Counted from the stretch's first letter, positions 1 to 8,484 are shown. The stretch is DNA of 18,112 nucleotides from an uncultured Eubacteriales bacterium (GCA_902495025.1 CABUWB010000009.1:1-18112); one strand, 5' to 3'. The notes: a model not told the origin generated them from the letters alone. Translations and numbers: made by a program.

Positions 1-230
1 TATAATGATAAGTAAAATTAAAAATAATATAATTTCAACATCATATACTGACATAAAAATCCCTCCCTTCATATATATTAGGATACGCTCCTTTCTATAT
101 AGAATGGTGGGAGTTACAACAGCCTTAACAGAAGAACAGGCAAAGCCGTCCTCTTTTCAGATGTTCCCTCTTGCTGCCGCTTTAACAACGGCAGCATAAT
201 TATAACATATATGTTTTGTATTTGTAAATA
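1..230. other. Non-coding or uncertain segment rich in inverted repeats
   Basis: No gene is convincing here. Visible structures are CTCCC (63-67) able to pair with GGGAG (109-113), the perfect 12-base palindrome TTCTATATAGAA (93-104) inside that arm, GGA/TCC around 81-91, GCCT/AGGC at about 122-141, and a strong hairpin at 172-196. A 64-codon open frame (5-199, plus) exists. Its second half from the ATG at 104 ends in an alanine/threonine-rich tail encoded by the hairpin itself, and neither ATG has a Shine-Dalgarno sequence. The density of local pairing suggests a structured RNA or dispersed repeat lying downstream of hisC rather than a protein, but this is inference. Confidence 0.3.
172..196 (-). 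terminator. Hairpin downstream of hisC, possible transcript end
   Basis: Perfect 8-bp stem TGCTGCCG/CGGCAGCA with a 9-base loop, 35 bases beyond the hisC stop codon. It has no T-tract on either strand, so it is not a classical intrinsic terminator. It may instead be a 3'-end stabilising hairpin or part of the structured segment around it. Confidence 0.3.
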
Positions 231-1286
231 CTATTTAATATATTCCTTAAGTGCGTCAACAAGGGCAGTCATTTCTTCCCTTGTGCCTATGGTGATGCGC
301 AGATATTCATTTATACGTGGCTTGTTAAAATAGCGCACGTATATTTTTTTGCTTTTAAGGTACTCAAAAATATCCTTTGCGTGTACCTTTGGGTTAGTGG
401 TGAAAATAAAGTTTGCACTGCTTGGCAGTGTGTTAAAGCCGAGCTTTGAAAGCTCTGTGACAGTATAGGTGCGGTTGTCCTTTATGGCAGTGGTGCACCT
501 GTTAAAATAATCTTTATCAAGTGCGGACGCTGCTGCTGCAGCCTGCGAAAGTGTGTTGATTGTGTAGCTGTTAAAGCTGTTTTTAACTGCCTCAAGTGCT
601 GCTGTAAGCTCGCTCTGCATAGCCGCATAGCCTACCCTTATGCCTGCAAGGTTGCGGCTTTTGGAATAGGTCTGCACCACAACAAGGTTGTCGTATTTAT
701 GTATCAAATCAATGGCAGATGTGCCGCCAAAGTCAACATAGGCCTCATCAACAATTACAATTACGTCGCTGTTGTGCTGTATTATATCCTCCAGCTCGTC
801 AAGGGGCATAAATATACCCGTAGGCGCATTAGGATTGGCTATTACAACACCGCCGTTTGGCTTGTAGTAGTCCTCCTTGCGTATTTTAAAGCTGTCATCA
901 AGCGGTATGGTTTCATAAGGTATGTTGTACAAATCGCACCATACAGGATAGAACGAATATGTAACATCGGGGAAAAGCACAGGCTTGTCAGAGTTAAAAA
1001 AGGTCATAAAACACAGCGCAAGCACCTCGTCTGAGCCATTGCCGAGGAACAGCTCGTCCTCCTTAACGGGATAATTGCGCATAAGCGCTGCTTTAAGCTC
1101 GGGGCATACAAAGCTTGGGTACTTTCTTAAATTGTCCGTATTTAATGCAGATATTGCCTTTATTGCCTCGGGTGATGGCGGAAAGGGACTTTCGTTTGTG
1201 TTCAGCTTTATTATATCGCTCTCCTGTGGCTGCTCGCCGGGTACGTATGGCTCTATATCACGTATGTTGTTTTTCCATAATTTCAT
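231..1286 (-). CDS. hisC: Histidinol-phosphate aminotransferase
   Basis: Class I/II PLP-dependent aminotransferase of 351 residues, the usual HisC length. It converts imidazole-acetol phosphate and glutamate to histidinol phosphate and 2-oxoglutarate in cytoplasmic histidine synthesis. Visible motifs are the N-terminal LNTNESPFPPSP (28-39), LGNGSDE (81-87) for cofactor phosphate binding, NPNAPTG (151-157), DEAY (180-183), and the Schiff-base lysine K209 in TYSKSRNLAG. The C-terminal R-I-T-I-G segment fits the family's substrate-carboxylate arginine. The ATG at 1286 is preceded by GAGGTG (1294-1299 on this strand). No other his gene is present and it is divergent from miaB, so it is transcribed alone. 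Related enzymes of this subgroup can also act on aromatic keto acids, so an additional role in phenylalanine/tyrosine synthesis is possible. Confidence 0.95.
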   Translation of the reverse strand: MKLWKNNIRDIEPYVPGEQPQESDIIKLNTNESPFPPSPEAIKAISALNTDNLRKYPSFVCPELKAALMRNYPVKEDELFLGNGSDEVLALCFMTFFNSDKPVLFPDVTYSFYPVWCDLYNIPYETIPLDDSFKIRKEDYYKPNGGVVIANPNAPTGIFMPLDELEDIIQHNSDVIVIVDEAYVDFGGTSAIDLIHKYDNLVVVQTYSKSRNLAGIRVGYAAMQSELTAALEAVKNSFNSYTINTLSQAAAAASALDKDYFNRCTTAIKDNRTYTVTELSKLGFNTLPSSANFIFTTNPKVHAKDIFEYLKSKKIYVRYFNKPRINEYLRITIGTREEMTALVDALKEYIK

Positions 1287-1317
1287 TTTAATTCACCTCG
1301 AAATAATAATTGCTTTC

Positions 1318-1346
1318 ATTATATCACCCGTATTTACACATTACAA
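1318..1346 (-). promoter_or_regulatory. hisC promoter (sigma-A type)
   Basis: Read on the minus strand: TTGTAA (-35, 1341-1346), a 17-base spacer, and TATAAT (-10, 1318-1323), about 30 bases upstream of the hisC start codon. No room is left for a T-box or other long leader. Confidence 0.7.
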
Positions 1347-1366
1347 GATAAAATGATGAAAAAACT

Positions 1367-1395
1367 TTGCTATTGACACAATTATATGTTATAAT
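1367..1395 (+). promoter_or_regulatory. miaB promoter with extended -10
   Basis: TTGCTA (1367-1372), 17-base spacer, TATAAT (1390-1395) preceded by TG at 1387-1388, giving an extended -10 (TGTTATAAT). It lies 36 bases upstream of the miaB ATG and is divergent from the hisC promoter. Confidence 0.65.
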
Positions 1396-1431
1396 AATTC
1401 CGTATCGCCATAAATAATTGGAGGAAAATTA

Positions 1432-2856
1432 ATGGAAAGAATAACAACTGCGCCCAGTGAGAACGAGCTTGCACTCCAGCAGAAATATATGTCTGCAATT
1501 AAGGAGGACAATGACCGTTTTCAGGCTGAAAACAACAGAAAGCGCAAAATGTGTATTATAACCTTTGGCTGTCAGATGAATGCACACGACAGCGAAAAGC
1601 TTTTAGGCATGCTTACACAGATGGGTTATGAGGAAACAAAGGAGGAGGCTGACGCTGACTTTATCATTTACAACACCTGCTGTGTGAGGGAAAATGCGGA
1701 AAACAAGGTATACGGCAACCTAGGCTATCTAAAGCACAAAAAGGAGCAGAACCCCGATATGAGGATTGCACTTTGCGGCTGTATGATGCAGCAGCCTACG
1801 GTGCTTGAAACCATAAGAAAAAAATACAGACACGTTGATATAGTTTTTGGTACGTTTAACCTTTACAAGCTGCCCGAGCTTATGTACCGTAATATGCAAA
1901 GCGGCAGCCCAATATTTGATATATGGGACAAGCATGGGGATATTGTGGAGGATATGCCGTCCATACGCAAGTACAAATTCAAGGCAAGCGTAAATATTAT
2001 GTTTGGCTGCAACAATTTCTGCTCCTACTGTATTGTACCCTACGTAAGGGGACGTGAAAGGAGCCGTACTCCCGAGGATATTATAAAGGAGGTAAAGGCA
2101 CTTGCTGCTGACGGCGTTAAGGAGGTTACTCTGCTTGGTCAGAATGTAAACAGCTACGGCAGGGGGCTTGATAAGGAAATCAGCTTTGCACAGCTTTTAA
2201 GGCTGGTAAATGAGGTTGAGGGCATTGAGCGTATAAGGTTTATGACAAGCCACCCCAAGGATTTATCGCCCGAGCTTATAAAGGCTATGGCGGAGTGCGA
2301 CAAGGTTTGCAGGCACATTCATCTGCCGGTGCAGGCAGGCAATAATGAAATACTTGCAAAAATGAACAGGCGCTACACCAAGGAGCGCTATCTTGAAATT
2401 GTTGACAATATAAGAAAAGAGTTGCCTGACTGTGCAATTACAACCGACATTATGGTAGGCTTCCCGGGTGAGGGTGATGCGGAAATTGCAGATACGATTG
2501 ACGTAATTAAAAAGGCACGCTTTTTGGGTGCATTTACCTTTATCTACTCAAAAAGGACGGGTACGCCCGCAGCCGTTATGGAAAATCAGGTAAGCGAGCA
2601 GCAGGCTAAAAAGAACTTCAATGCGGTGCTTGACGCACTCAATCCCATCATTTATGAGCTTAACACCCAAAAGGTGGGTAAGGAGTTTACCGTACTTGCC
2701 GAGGAGGTAAGCTCAAGTGATGACAGCTTTGTAACAGGCAGAACGGACGATAACTCCCTTGTGCATTTTAAGGCTGACAAAAGCGTTATAGGCAGCATTG
2801 TTAAGGTAAAAATAACAGACTGCAAAACATTCTATTTAATTGGAGAAAGGATATAA
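1432..2856 (+). CDS. miaB: tRNA-2-methylthio-N6-dimethylallyladenosine synthase MiaB
   Basis: Radical SAM methylthiotransferase, 474 residues, that converts i6A37 to ms2i6A37 in tRNAs reading UNN codons. The N-terminal UPF0004 domain carries the auxiliary 4Fe-4S cysteines C47 (TFGCQMN), C83 (NTCCVRE) and C117 (CGCMM). The radical SAM cluster motif CX3CX2C is C193-C197-C200 (FGCNNFCSYC), followed by VPYVRGRERSR, typical of MiaB. Residues after about 405 fit the tRNA-binding TRAM domain. The roughly 38-residue charged extension before the first conserved motif is common in Firmicute MiaB. GGAGG (1420-1424) sets the ATG at 1432. The YlbF-family gene begins 4 bases after the stop codon, so the two are probably cotranscribed. 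Confidence 0.97.
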   Translation: MERITTAPSENELALQQKYMSAIKEDNDRFQAENNRKRKMCIITFGCQMNAHDSEKLLGMLTQMGYEETKEEADADFIIYNTCCVRENAENKVYGNLGYLKHKKEQNPDMRIALCGCMMQQPTVLETIRKKYRHVDIVFGTFNLYKLPELMYRNMQSGSPIFDIWDKHGDIVEDMPSIRKYKFKASVNIMFGCNNFCSYCIVPYVRGRERSRTPEDIIKEVKALAADGVKEVTLLGQNVNSYGRGLDKEISFAQLLRLVNEVEGIERIRFMTSHPKDLSPELIKAMAECDKVCRHIHLPVQAGNNEILAKMNRRYTKERYLEIVDNIRKELPDCAITTDIMVGFPGEGDAEIADTIDVIKKARFLGAFTFIYSKRTGTPAAVMENQVSEQQAKKNFNAVLDALNPIIYELNTQKVGKEFTVLAEEVSSSDDSFVTGRTDDNSLVHFKADKSVIGSIVKVKITDCKTFYLIGERI

Positions 2857-2860
2857 TAAA

Positions 2861-3244
2861 ATGACAGTATACGAACTTGCAAGAGAACTTGGAAATAAAA
2901 TGCTCGAAAGTGATGAGGGCAAAAAGATGGCTGATGCCAGATATATTTTTGACGGTGATAAGGAGGCACAGAGCCAGCTTTTTAATTACACCAACTACAA
3001 GGCGGCAATTCAGGAAAAGTACAACAACGGTACCTTAAATGAGGAGGAGCTTGCCAACGAAAGCGTTAAGCTCGGTGAAATGATGGAGGAGCTTAAAAAG
3101 AATAAGGTTATTATGGATATGCTTGATGCCGAAACCGAATTCAGCGTTATGGTAAATCAGGTTATGAGCATTTTAAATGCTACAATTACGGGTAATGAGG
3201 GCGGCTGCAGCGGCAGCTGTGCAAGCTGCGGCGGCTGCCATTGA
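2861..3244 (+). CDS. YlbF/YmcA family protein with C-terminal cysteine cluster
   Basis: Small helical protein, 127 residues from the ATG at 2861 (ribosome site GGAGAAAGG just upstream, inside the end of miaB; an upstream in-frame ATG at 2840 has none). The body (MTVYELARELG through about residue 112) matches the YlbF/YmcA (Com_YlbF) fold, a charged helical bundle. In Bacillus, YlbF, YmcA and YaaT form the Ric/Y-complex that affects RNase Y-dependent RNA processing and competence, sporulation and biofilm decisions. The last 14 residues, GGCSGSCASCGGCH, add four cysteines as CX3CX2CX2C plus a histidine, a plausible Fe-S or metal site. The gene follows miaB directly and is expected to share its transcript. 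Family assignment is firm; the partner and role are not established here. Confidence 0.8.
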   Translation: MTVYELARELGNKMLESDEGKKMADARYIFDGDKEAQSQLFNYTNYKAAIQEKYNNGTLNEEELANESVKLGEMMEELKKNKVIMDMLDAETEFSVMVNQVMSILNATITGNEGGCSGSCASCGGCH

Positions 3245-3253
3245 TAAAATAGG

Positions 3254-3281
3254 TTGTATTTATCCTATAATTTGATATAAT
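3254..3281 (+). promoter_or_regulatory. Promoter of the toxin-antitoxin module
   Basis: TTGTAT (3254-3259), 16-base spacer, TATAAT (3276-3281), ending 18 bases before the antitoxin ATG. The flanking TGTAT (3255-3259) and ATACA (3283-3287) form an inverted repeat around the -10. This is the arrangement expected of an autoregulatory operator in Phd-type modules, though the half-sites are short. Confidence 0.55.
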
Positions 3282-3299
3282 GATACAGAGGTGATTAAA

Positions 3300-3542
3300 A
3301 TGACAGTTGATACAAAATTACTTGTACCTATGACAGATGCAAATCAAAATTTTTCTAAGGTTGCAAGAATGGTTGATGAAAGCGGAATGGCAGTTATTTT
3401 AAAAAACAATAAGCCTAAATATCTTATATTGGATTTTAATGAATATGATGAAATTCAGATGGCAAGACAGAAGCTTATTGATAAAGCGGCAGATGATTTG
3501 ATTGAAGAAAATATTGAAGCATTTACGGAGTTAGCAAAATGA
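3300..3542 (+). CDS. Phd/YefM-family antitoxin
   Basis: 80-residue protein from the ATG at 3300, placed by AGAGGTG immediately upstream; the in-frame GTG at 3291 overlaps that ribosome site and is less likely. The N-terminal part (VPMTDANQNFSKVARMVDESGMAVILKNNKPKYLILDFNEYDE, roughly residues 9-50, given as landmarks) has the Phd/YefM DNA-binding fold: a segment before N-F-S-K, then two beta strands around a lysine-asparagine turn. The acidic, helical C-terminus should bind and neutralise the toxin. The stop codon overlaps the toxin ATG (ATGA, 3539-3542), typical translational coupling. AT-rich codon use differs from miaB and mutS, consistent with module acquisition. Confidence 0.8.
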   Translation: MTVDTKLLVPMTDANQNFSKVARMVDESGMAVILKNNKPKYLILDFNEYDEIQMARQKLIDKAADDLIEENIEAFTELAK

Positions 3543-3918
3543 TTGTTTTAACTAAAAGTGAGGTTTTGAGGCTGCATGAAAAACTGCTTGAAAAACAGGC
3601 GGTTTATCAGGTGTAAGAGATATGGGTTTGCTGGAATCTGCGGTTATGAATTGTATGCAAACCTTTGACGAAATGGAGCTTTACCCTACTATTATTGAAA
3701 AAGCGGCTGTAATGGCGTTTTCGATATGTAAAAATCATCCGTTTGCTGACGGAAATAAGAGAACTGCTGTATTAGCTATGCTGACAATGCTGCGTATTAA
3801 TAAAGTTAATTTGGTATATTCGCAAAACGAGCTTATATCTTTAGGACTTGGAATAGCTGATGGAACGATTGACTATACCCAAATTGTTGATTGGATAAAG
3901 CAAAAATCTTTATCTTAA
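3539..3918 (+). pseudogene. doc: Doc (death-on-curing) Fic-family toxin, frameshifted
   Basis: The ATG at 3539 opens a frame that reads like a Doc N-terminus (MIVLTKSEVLRLHEKLLEK) but shifts at the A-run 3591-3595 and stops at 3614-3616. Adding one A restores TGGLSGVRDMGLLESA and a continuous 126-residue protein, the length of phage P1 Doc. The rest (from 3622 in the second frame) is intact and includes the Fic motif HPFADGNKR (3736-3762), whose histidine is catalytic. P1 Doc phosphorylates elongation factor EF-Tu and stops translation. As written, no full toxin is made; translation starting at the in-frame ATG at 3622 would lack the first 28 residues. The cause may be real inactivation or a homopolymer read error. 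The four-base overlap with the antitoxin confirms the module. Confidence 0.85.
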
Positions 3919-3950
3919 ATTGCAGGTTACCTACAAAGGAGATTTTAATT

Positions 3951-6563
3951 ATGGTTAAGTGTACTCCCATGATGGAGCAGTATTTAAAAATAAAGGAAAA
4001 ATACAAATATTGTCTGCTCTTTTACAGGCTGGGCGACTTTTACGAGCTGTTTTTTGATGATGCGCTCATAGCCTCCAGGGAGCTTGAAATAACCCTTACC
4101 GGCAAGGACTGCGGTATGGAGGAGCGTGCGCCAATGTGTGGAGTACCCTTCCACAGTGCAAACGGTTACATTGCCAAGCTCACCGACAAGGGCTACAAGG
4201 TGGCAATCTGCGAGCAGGTGGAAGACCCAAAAAAAGCAAAGGGCATAGTAAAGAGGGACGTTATACGCATAATTACCCCGGGTACAACGCTTGATACAAA
4301 CGTGCTTGACGAGGGCAGAAACAACTATATTATGTGCGTGTTTGAAAATAAGGCGGGCTACGGCATAGCTGTATGCGACGTATCAACAGGTGAGTTCCTT
4401 ACAACGAGCGTACCTGCAGGCAGTGATAACAAGGTTATTGACGAGCTTGCACGCTTTACGCCCTCGGAGCTTATCGCAAATGAGGTATTCACCTCTGAAA
4501 TGGGCGCAAGAATAGACAATATATTTAACCTTAAAACAAATATAATAGAGGATAAATGCTTTGACTTTTCAGCAGCCGACGTATGCCTTTGCAATCATTT
4601 CAGAACAATTAATTTAGGCGGCTTTGGCATAGACAGCGAGCCGCTTTGTGTATGCGCCTGCGGTGCACTTATGCAGTACCTTATAGATACGCAGAAAAAC
4701 GGACTTAACCATATATCATCCATTAAAAAGTACACATCAAATAAATATATGGTGCTTGATATAAGCTCTAGACGTAATCTGGAGCTTACCTCAACTATAA
4801 GGGACAAGAGCAAAAAAGGCTCTCTTTTGTGGGTGCTTGACAAAACAAAAACCGCTATGGGTGCAAGACTTCTGCGCTCGTGGATTGAGCAGCCGCTTAT
4901 AGATAAGGACGAAATACAAAAAAGGCTTGACGGTGTTGAGTCAATGAAAAACAAGGTGTTTGAAAGAGAGGATTTAAAGGAGCTTTTAAATACCGTTTAC
5001 GATATAGAAAGGCTTATGGGACGTGTTGTTTATGGTACGGCAAATGCGAGGGATTTGGTATCGCTTAAAGCCTCGTTTGAAAACCTGCCCCATATTAAAA
5101 GGCTTTTAGGTGAATTTGAAAGTGAGCTTACAGGTGAGCTGTCTGATAAGCTGGACACCTTAGAGGACTTGTTTAAGCTGATTTCGGATAATATAGCTGA
5201 CGAGCCGCCGTTCAGTGTACGTGAGGGCGGACTCATTAAAGAGGGGGCAGACCCAGAGATTGACAGGCTGCGCTCTGCAAAAAACGAGGGCTCAACATGG
5301 CTTATGGAGCTGGAGGCTAAGGAAAAGGAGCTTACAGGCATTAAAAAGCTGAGGGTTAAGTACAACAAGGTATTTGGCTATTATATTGAGGTTACAAACG
5401 GCAACCTTGATTTAGTCCCCGAGCGCTATATAAGAAAGCAAACCCTTGTAAACTGTGAAAGATATATAACCCCCGAGCTGAAAGAGATTGAGGATACAAT
5501 AATCAATGCGGAGGAAAAGCTTAACGACCTTGAATATGAGCTGTTTTCACAGGTGCGAAAGACCGTTGCCGCAAATATTGAAAGAATACAGAAAACCGCT
5601 GCCGCCGTTGCCGAGTGCGATGTTATACGCTCTCTTGCCGAGGTTGCGGAAAAGAATAACTACGTCAAGCCTGTGGTTGACACAAGCGGCGAGCTTGATA
5701 TTAAAAACGGCAGACACCCTGTTGTTGAGCAGGTAATGCGCTCTGACAGGTTTATACCTAACGACATTAACCTTGATACGGGAGAAAACCGCCTTGCAAT
5801 CATAACAGGGCCTAATATGGCAGGCAAGTCAACCTATATGCGCCAGACTGCGCTGCTGGTGCTTATGGCACAGATTGGCTCCTTTGTACCTGCTGACGGC
5901 GCACGTATCGGTATAACTGACAGAATTTTTACAAGAGTGGGTGCGTCGGACGACCTTGCAACAGGTCAGTCAACCTTTATGGTTGAGATGATAGAGGTTG
6001 CCAACATACTCAACAATGCAGGCAGAAACAGTCTGCTTATACTTGATGAAATAGGCAGGGGTACATCAACCTTTGACGGACTTAGCATTGCGTGGGCGGT
6101 GCTTGAACATATAGCGCTTAAAATAGGCGCAAGAACGCTGTTTGCAACCCATTACCACGAGCTGACCGAGCTTGAGGGCAAGGTTGACGGCGTTAAAAAC
6201 TACTGCGTCAGCGTTAAGGAGCAGGGTGATGAGGTTATCTTCCTGCGTAAGATAGTGCGTGGCGGAACGGACCGCAGCTATGGTGTACATGTTGCAAGGC
6301 TTGCGGGCGTACCCACCGAGGTAACAAAGCGTGCTGACGAAATACTTAATGCACTTGGCTCATATAGTGTAACGGGCAGCAAGAGTGCGGAAAATAACGG
6401 CAGTGAGGACTATATGTATACCGCAGAAGCGGCAGGCGAGGGCGAAATGCTTAAATTCAGCGAGGTTGGCAATGAGCTTAAGGAGCTTGACCTCAACACA
6501 CTTTCGCCGATAGATGCGCTTAATAAGCTGTATGAGCTGAAGAAGAAATTTGCAGACCTTTGA
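3951..6563 (+). CDS. mutS: DNA mismatch repair protein MutS
   Basis: 870-residue MutS that recognises mismatches and small loops and recruits MutL. The mismatch-reading motif F30-Y31-E32 (GDFYELF) is in the N-terminal domain. The connector, core and clamp domains fill the middle. The C-terminal ATPase has Walker A GPNMAGKST (620-628), Walker B LLILDEIGRG (from 695), and the following TSTFDG and ATHYHELTELE segments. The start is the ATG at 3951, set by AAAGGAG (3935-3941); an in-frame extension to 3891 would overlap the toxin gene and has no ribosome site. The toxin-antitoxin module sits between ylbF and mutS, and no strong separate mutS promoter is visible in the 32-base gap, so transcription probably enters from upstream. 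mutL follows after 11 bases. Confidence 0.97.
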   Translation: MVKCTPMMEQYLKIKEKYKYCLLFYRLGDFYELFFDDALIASRELEITLTGKDCGMEERAPMCGVPFHSANGYIAKLTDKGYKVAICEQVEDPKKAKGIVKRDVIRIITPGTTLDTNVLDEGRNNYIMCVFENKAGYGIAVCDVSTGEFLTTSVPAGSDNKVIDELARFTPSELIANEVFTSEMGARIDNIFNLKTNIIEDKCFDFSAADVCLCNHFRTINLGGFGIDSEPLCVCACGALMQYLIDTQKNGLNHISSIKKYTSNKYMVLDISSRRNLELTSTIRDKSKKGSLLWVLDKTKTAMGARLLRSWIEQPLIDKDEIQKRLDGVESMKNKVFEREDLKELLNTVYDIERLMGRVVYGTANARDLVSLKASFENLPHIKRLLGEFESELTGELSDKLDTLEDLFKLISDNIADEPPFSVREGGLIKEGADPEIDRLRSAKNEGSTWLMELEAKEKELTGIKKLRVKYNKVFGYYIEVTNGNLDLVPERYIRKQTLVNCERYITPELKEIEDTIINAEEKLNDLEYELFSQVRKTVAANIERIQKTAAAVAECDVIRSLAEVAEKNNYVKPVVDTSGELDIKNGRHPVVEQVMRSDRFIPNDINLDTGENRLAIITGPNMAGKSTYMRQTALLVLMAQIGSFVPADGARIGITDRIFTRVGASDDLATGQSTFMVEMIEVANILNNAGRNSLLILDEIGRGTSTFDGLSIAWAVLEHIALKIGARTLFATHYHELTELEGKVDGVKNYCVSVKEQGDEVIFLRKIVRGGTDRSYGVHVARLAGVPTEVTKRADEILNALGSYSVTGSKSAENNGSEDYMYTAEAAGEGEMLKFSEVGNELKELDLNTLSPIDALNKLYELKKKFADL

Positions 6564-6574
6564 GGTGGGTTATA

Positions 6575-8452
6575 ATGAGTAAAATACATTTGCTTGACAA
6601 TAACTTAATAGATAAAATTGCGGCAGGTGAGGTTGTGGAGCGCCCTGCCTCGGTTGTAAAGGAGCTGTTGGAAAACTCCATTGATGCAGGCGCAACGGCG
6701 CTTACGGTGGAGGTTAAGGAGGGCGGCATTGCCTTTATACGCATAACCGACAACGGCAAAGGTATACCAAAGGACGAAATACGCACCGCTTTTATGCGCC
6801 ATGCAACAAGCAAGCTCAATAAGTTTGAGGATTTGGAGGATATACTGACCCTCGGCTTCAGAGGTGAGGCGCTTTCAAGTATTGCTTCCGTTGCCGATGT
6901 CGAAATGATTACCAAAACCGACAGCGACAGCGAGGGCACAAAAATTGAATTAAGCGGCGGCAGAATTATTGATGAAATCCCTGCCGCTGCCGAAACAGGC
7001 ACAATATTTACCGTAAAAAACCTGTTTTACAACACACCCGCAAGGCGCAAGTTTTTAAAAAAGGCGGCAACCGAAAGCGGCTATGTTGCGGAGGTTGTAA
7101 ACCGTATCGCCTTAGGACACCCACACATAGCGGTAAAATATATAAATAACGGCAATGTTATGCTGCAAACCTCGGGCAACAGCGATTTAAAAACCGCTGT
7201 TTTCCATATATACGGCAGGGAACAGGCGGCTAAAATGACACCTGTTCTGCTTGAAAAAAACGGCTACACCATTGAGGGTCTTACCGCAAAGCCCGAGCTT
7301 TCAAGGGCAAACAGAACATACGAAAACTTTTTTATAAACGGCAGATATGTTAAAAGCAGTGTTGTCAGCAATGCCGTCGAGGAGGCATACAAGGGCAGAC
7401 TTATGGGCGGCAGATTTCCCGTATTTGTGCTTAATATGACAGTGCCTAAAAATACGGTTGATGTCAATGTACACCCAACCAAGCTCGAGGTAAGGTTTTC
7501 TGACGAGGACTTTATTTATGAGCTGGTATATTCCGCAGTAACCAAGGCATTAAGCACAGAGCAGCTTATACAGGAGGTTACATGGGATAAACCGCCTAAA
7601 AAGCCCGAGCAGAAAAGCGAGCAGGTCAAAATTGATTTGGACGCAGACTTTTCATATACCGCAAAGCCAAAGGCAGAGCAGGAGCTAAGGCTGGCAGAGG
7701 ATTATACACAGACGGAACGAAAGCCAAAAAGCACAGTAAGCAGTGCCATTGAAAGCCTTTATGCCGAAAAGCCAAAGCCGGAAATTAAAAAGGAAATACC
7801 GCCTGTCAGCAAGTATATAATAAAAGAGGAAAAGAATGTCAGCGAGCCTGTTAAGGCAGAGAAAAAGAAATTCTTTACACATTATAAAATTGTGGGGCAG
7901 CTTTTTAATACATACTGGATTGTTGAACAGGACGATAAAATGTATATGATAGACCAGCACGCCGCACATGAGAGGGTGCTGTATGAAAGGCTTGTTAAAA
8001 AGGTAAGTGAGGGCGAGAGCGTAAGCCAGCTTTTGCTTCAGCCTATAGCTGTCAGCCTTTCAGAGAGTGAAAAGCAGATTGTTGAGGATAACAGGGAGCT
8101 GCTTGAAAGCTTTGGCTATGAAATAGAGGAGCTTGGTCCCAAGGCATGCGCACTGCGTGCCGTACCCTTTGTGTTTGATACTCCATCAGGAGCGTCCTTC
8201 TTTATGGATATAATTGATACATTAAGGGATAAAAACCTTAAAAGCATTTACGATACAAAGCTTGACGCACTTGCAACCATGAGCTGTAAGGCGGCAGTTA
8301 AGGGCAATAATAAGCTCAGCCTTACCGAGGCAAGGGAGCTAGTAGAGCAGATGCTCTCACTTGAAAATCCGTTTAACTGCCCTCATGGCAGACCTACCAT
8401 TATTGAAATGAGTAAGTATGAGGTCGAGAAAAAGTTTAAGAGGATTGTGTGA
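6575..8452 (+). CDS. mutL: DNA mismatch repair endonuclease MutL
   Basis: 625-residue MutL. The N-terminal GHKL ATPase shows ELLENSIDAGA (E30, N34), DNGKG (59-63) and GFRGEAL (94-100). A low-complexity, lysine/proline/glutamate-rich linker spans about residues 330-430. The C-terminal dimerisation domain carries the endonuclease motif DQHAAHERVLYE (460-471), SCKAAVKG and CPHGRP near the end, so this is the nicking type of MutL found in organisms without MutH. AGGTGGG lies just before the ATG at 6575; the in-frame ATG at 6560, inside the end of mutS, has poorer context. It is cotranscribed with mutS. Confidence 0.97.
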   Translation: MSKIHLLDNNLIDKIAAGEVVERPASVVKELLENSIDAGATALTVEVKEGGIAFIRITDNGKGIPKDEIRTAFMRHATSKLNKFEDLEDILTLGFRGEALSSIASVADVEMITKTDSDSEGTKIELSGGRIIDEIPAAAETGTIFTVKNLFYNTPARRKFLKKAATESGYVAEVVNRIALGHPHIAVKYINNGNVMLQTSGNSDLKTAVFHIYGREQAAKMTPVLLEKNGYTIEGLTAKPELSRANRTYENFFINGRYVKSSVVSNAVEEAYKGRLMGGRFPVFVLNMTVPKNTVDVNVHPTKLEVRFSDEDFIYELVYSAVTKALSTEQLIQEVTWDKPPKKPEQKSEQVKIDLDADFSYTAKPKAEQELRLAEDYTQTERKPKSTVSSAIESLYAEKPKPEIKKEIPPVSKYIIKEEKNVSEPVKAEKKKFFTHYKIVGQLFNTYWIVEQDDKMYMIDQHAAHERVLYERLVKKVSEGESVSQLLLQPIAVSLSESEKQIVEDNRELLESFGYEIEELGPKACALRAVPFVFDTPSGASFFMDIIDTLRDKNLKSIYDTKLDALATMSCKAAVKGNNKLSLTEARELVEQMLSLENPFNCPHGRPTIIEMSKYEVEKKFKRIV

Positions 8453-8484
8453 TTTAACAGACTAAAAAAAAGGTGGAATAGCTT

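Noticed and set aside
1373..1395. Perfect TTGACA near TATAAT upstream of miaB
   Set aside because: The spacer is only 11 bases. The better promoter uses TTGCTA at 1367 with 17-base spacing and an extended -10.
3196..3241. GC-rich hairpins at the end of the YlbF-family gene as a terminator
   Set aside because: The pairing (for example GCAGCT/AGCTGC) follows from repeated Gly/Ser/Cys codons and no T-tract follows.
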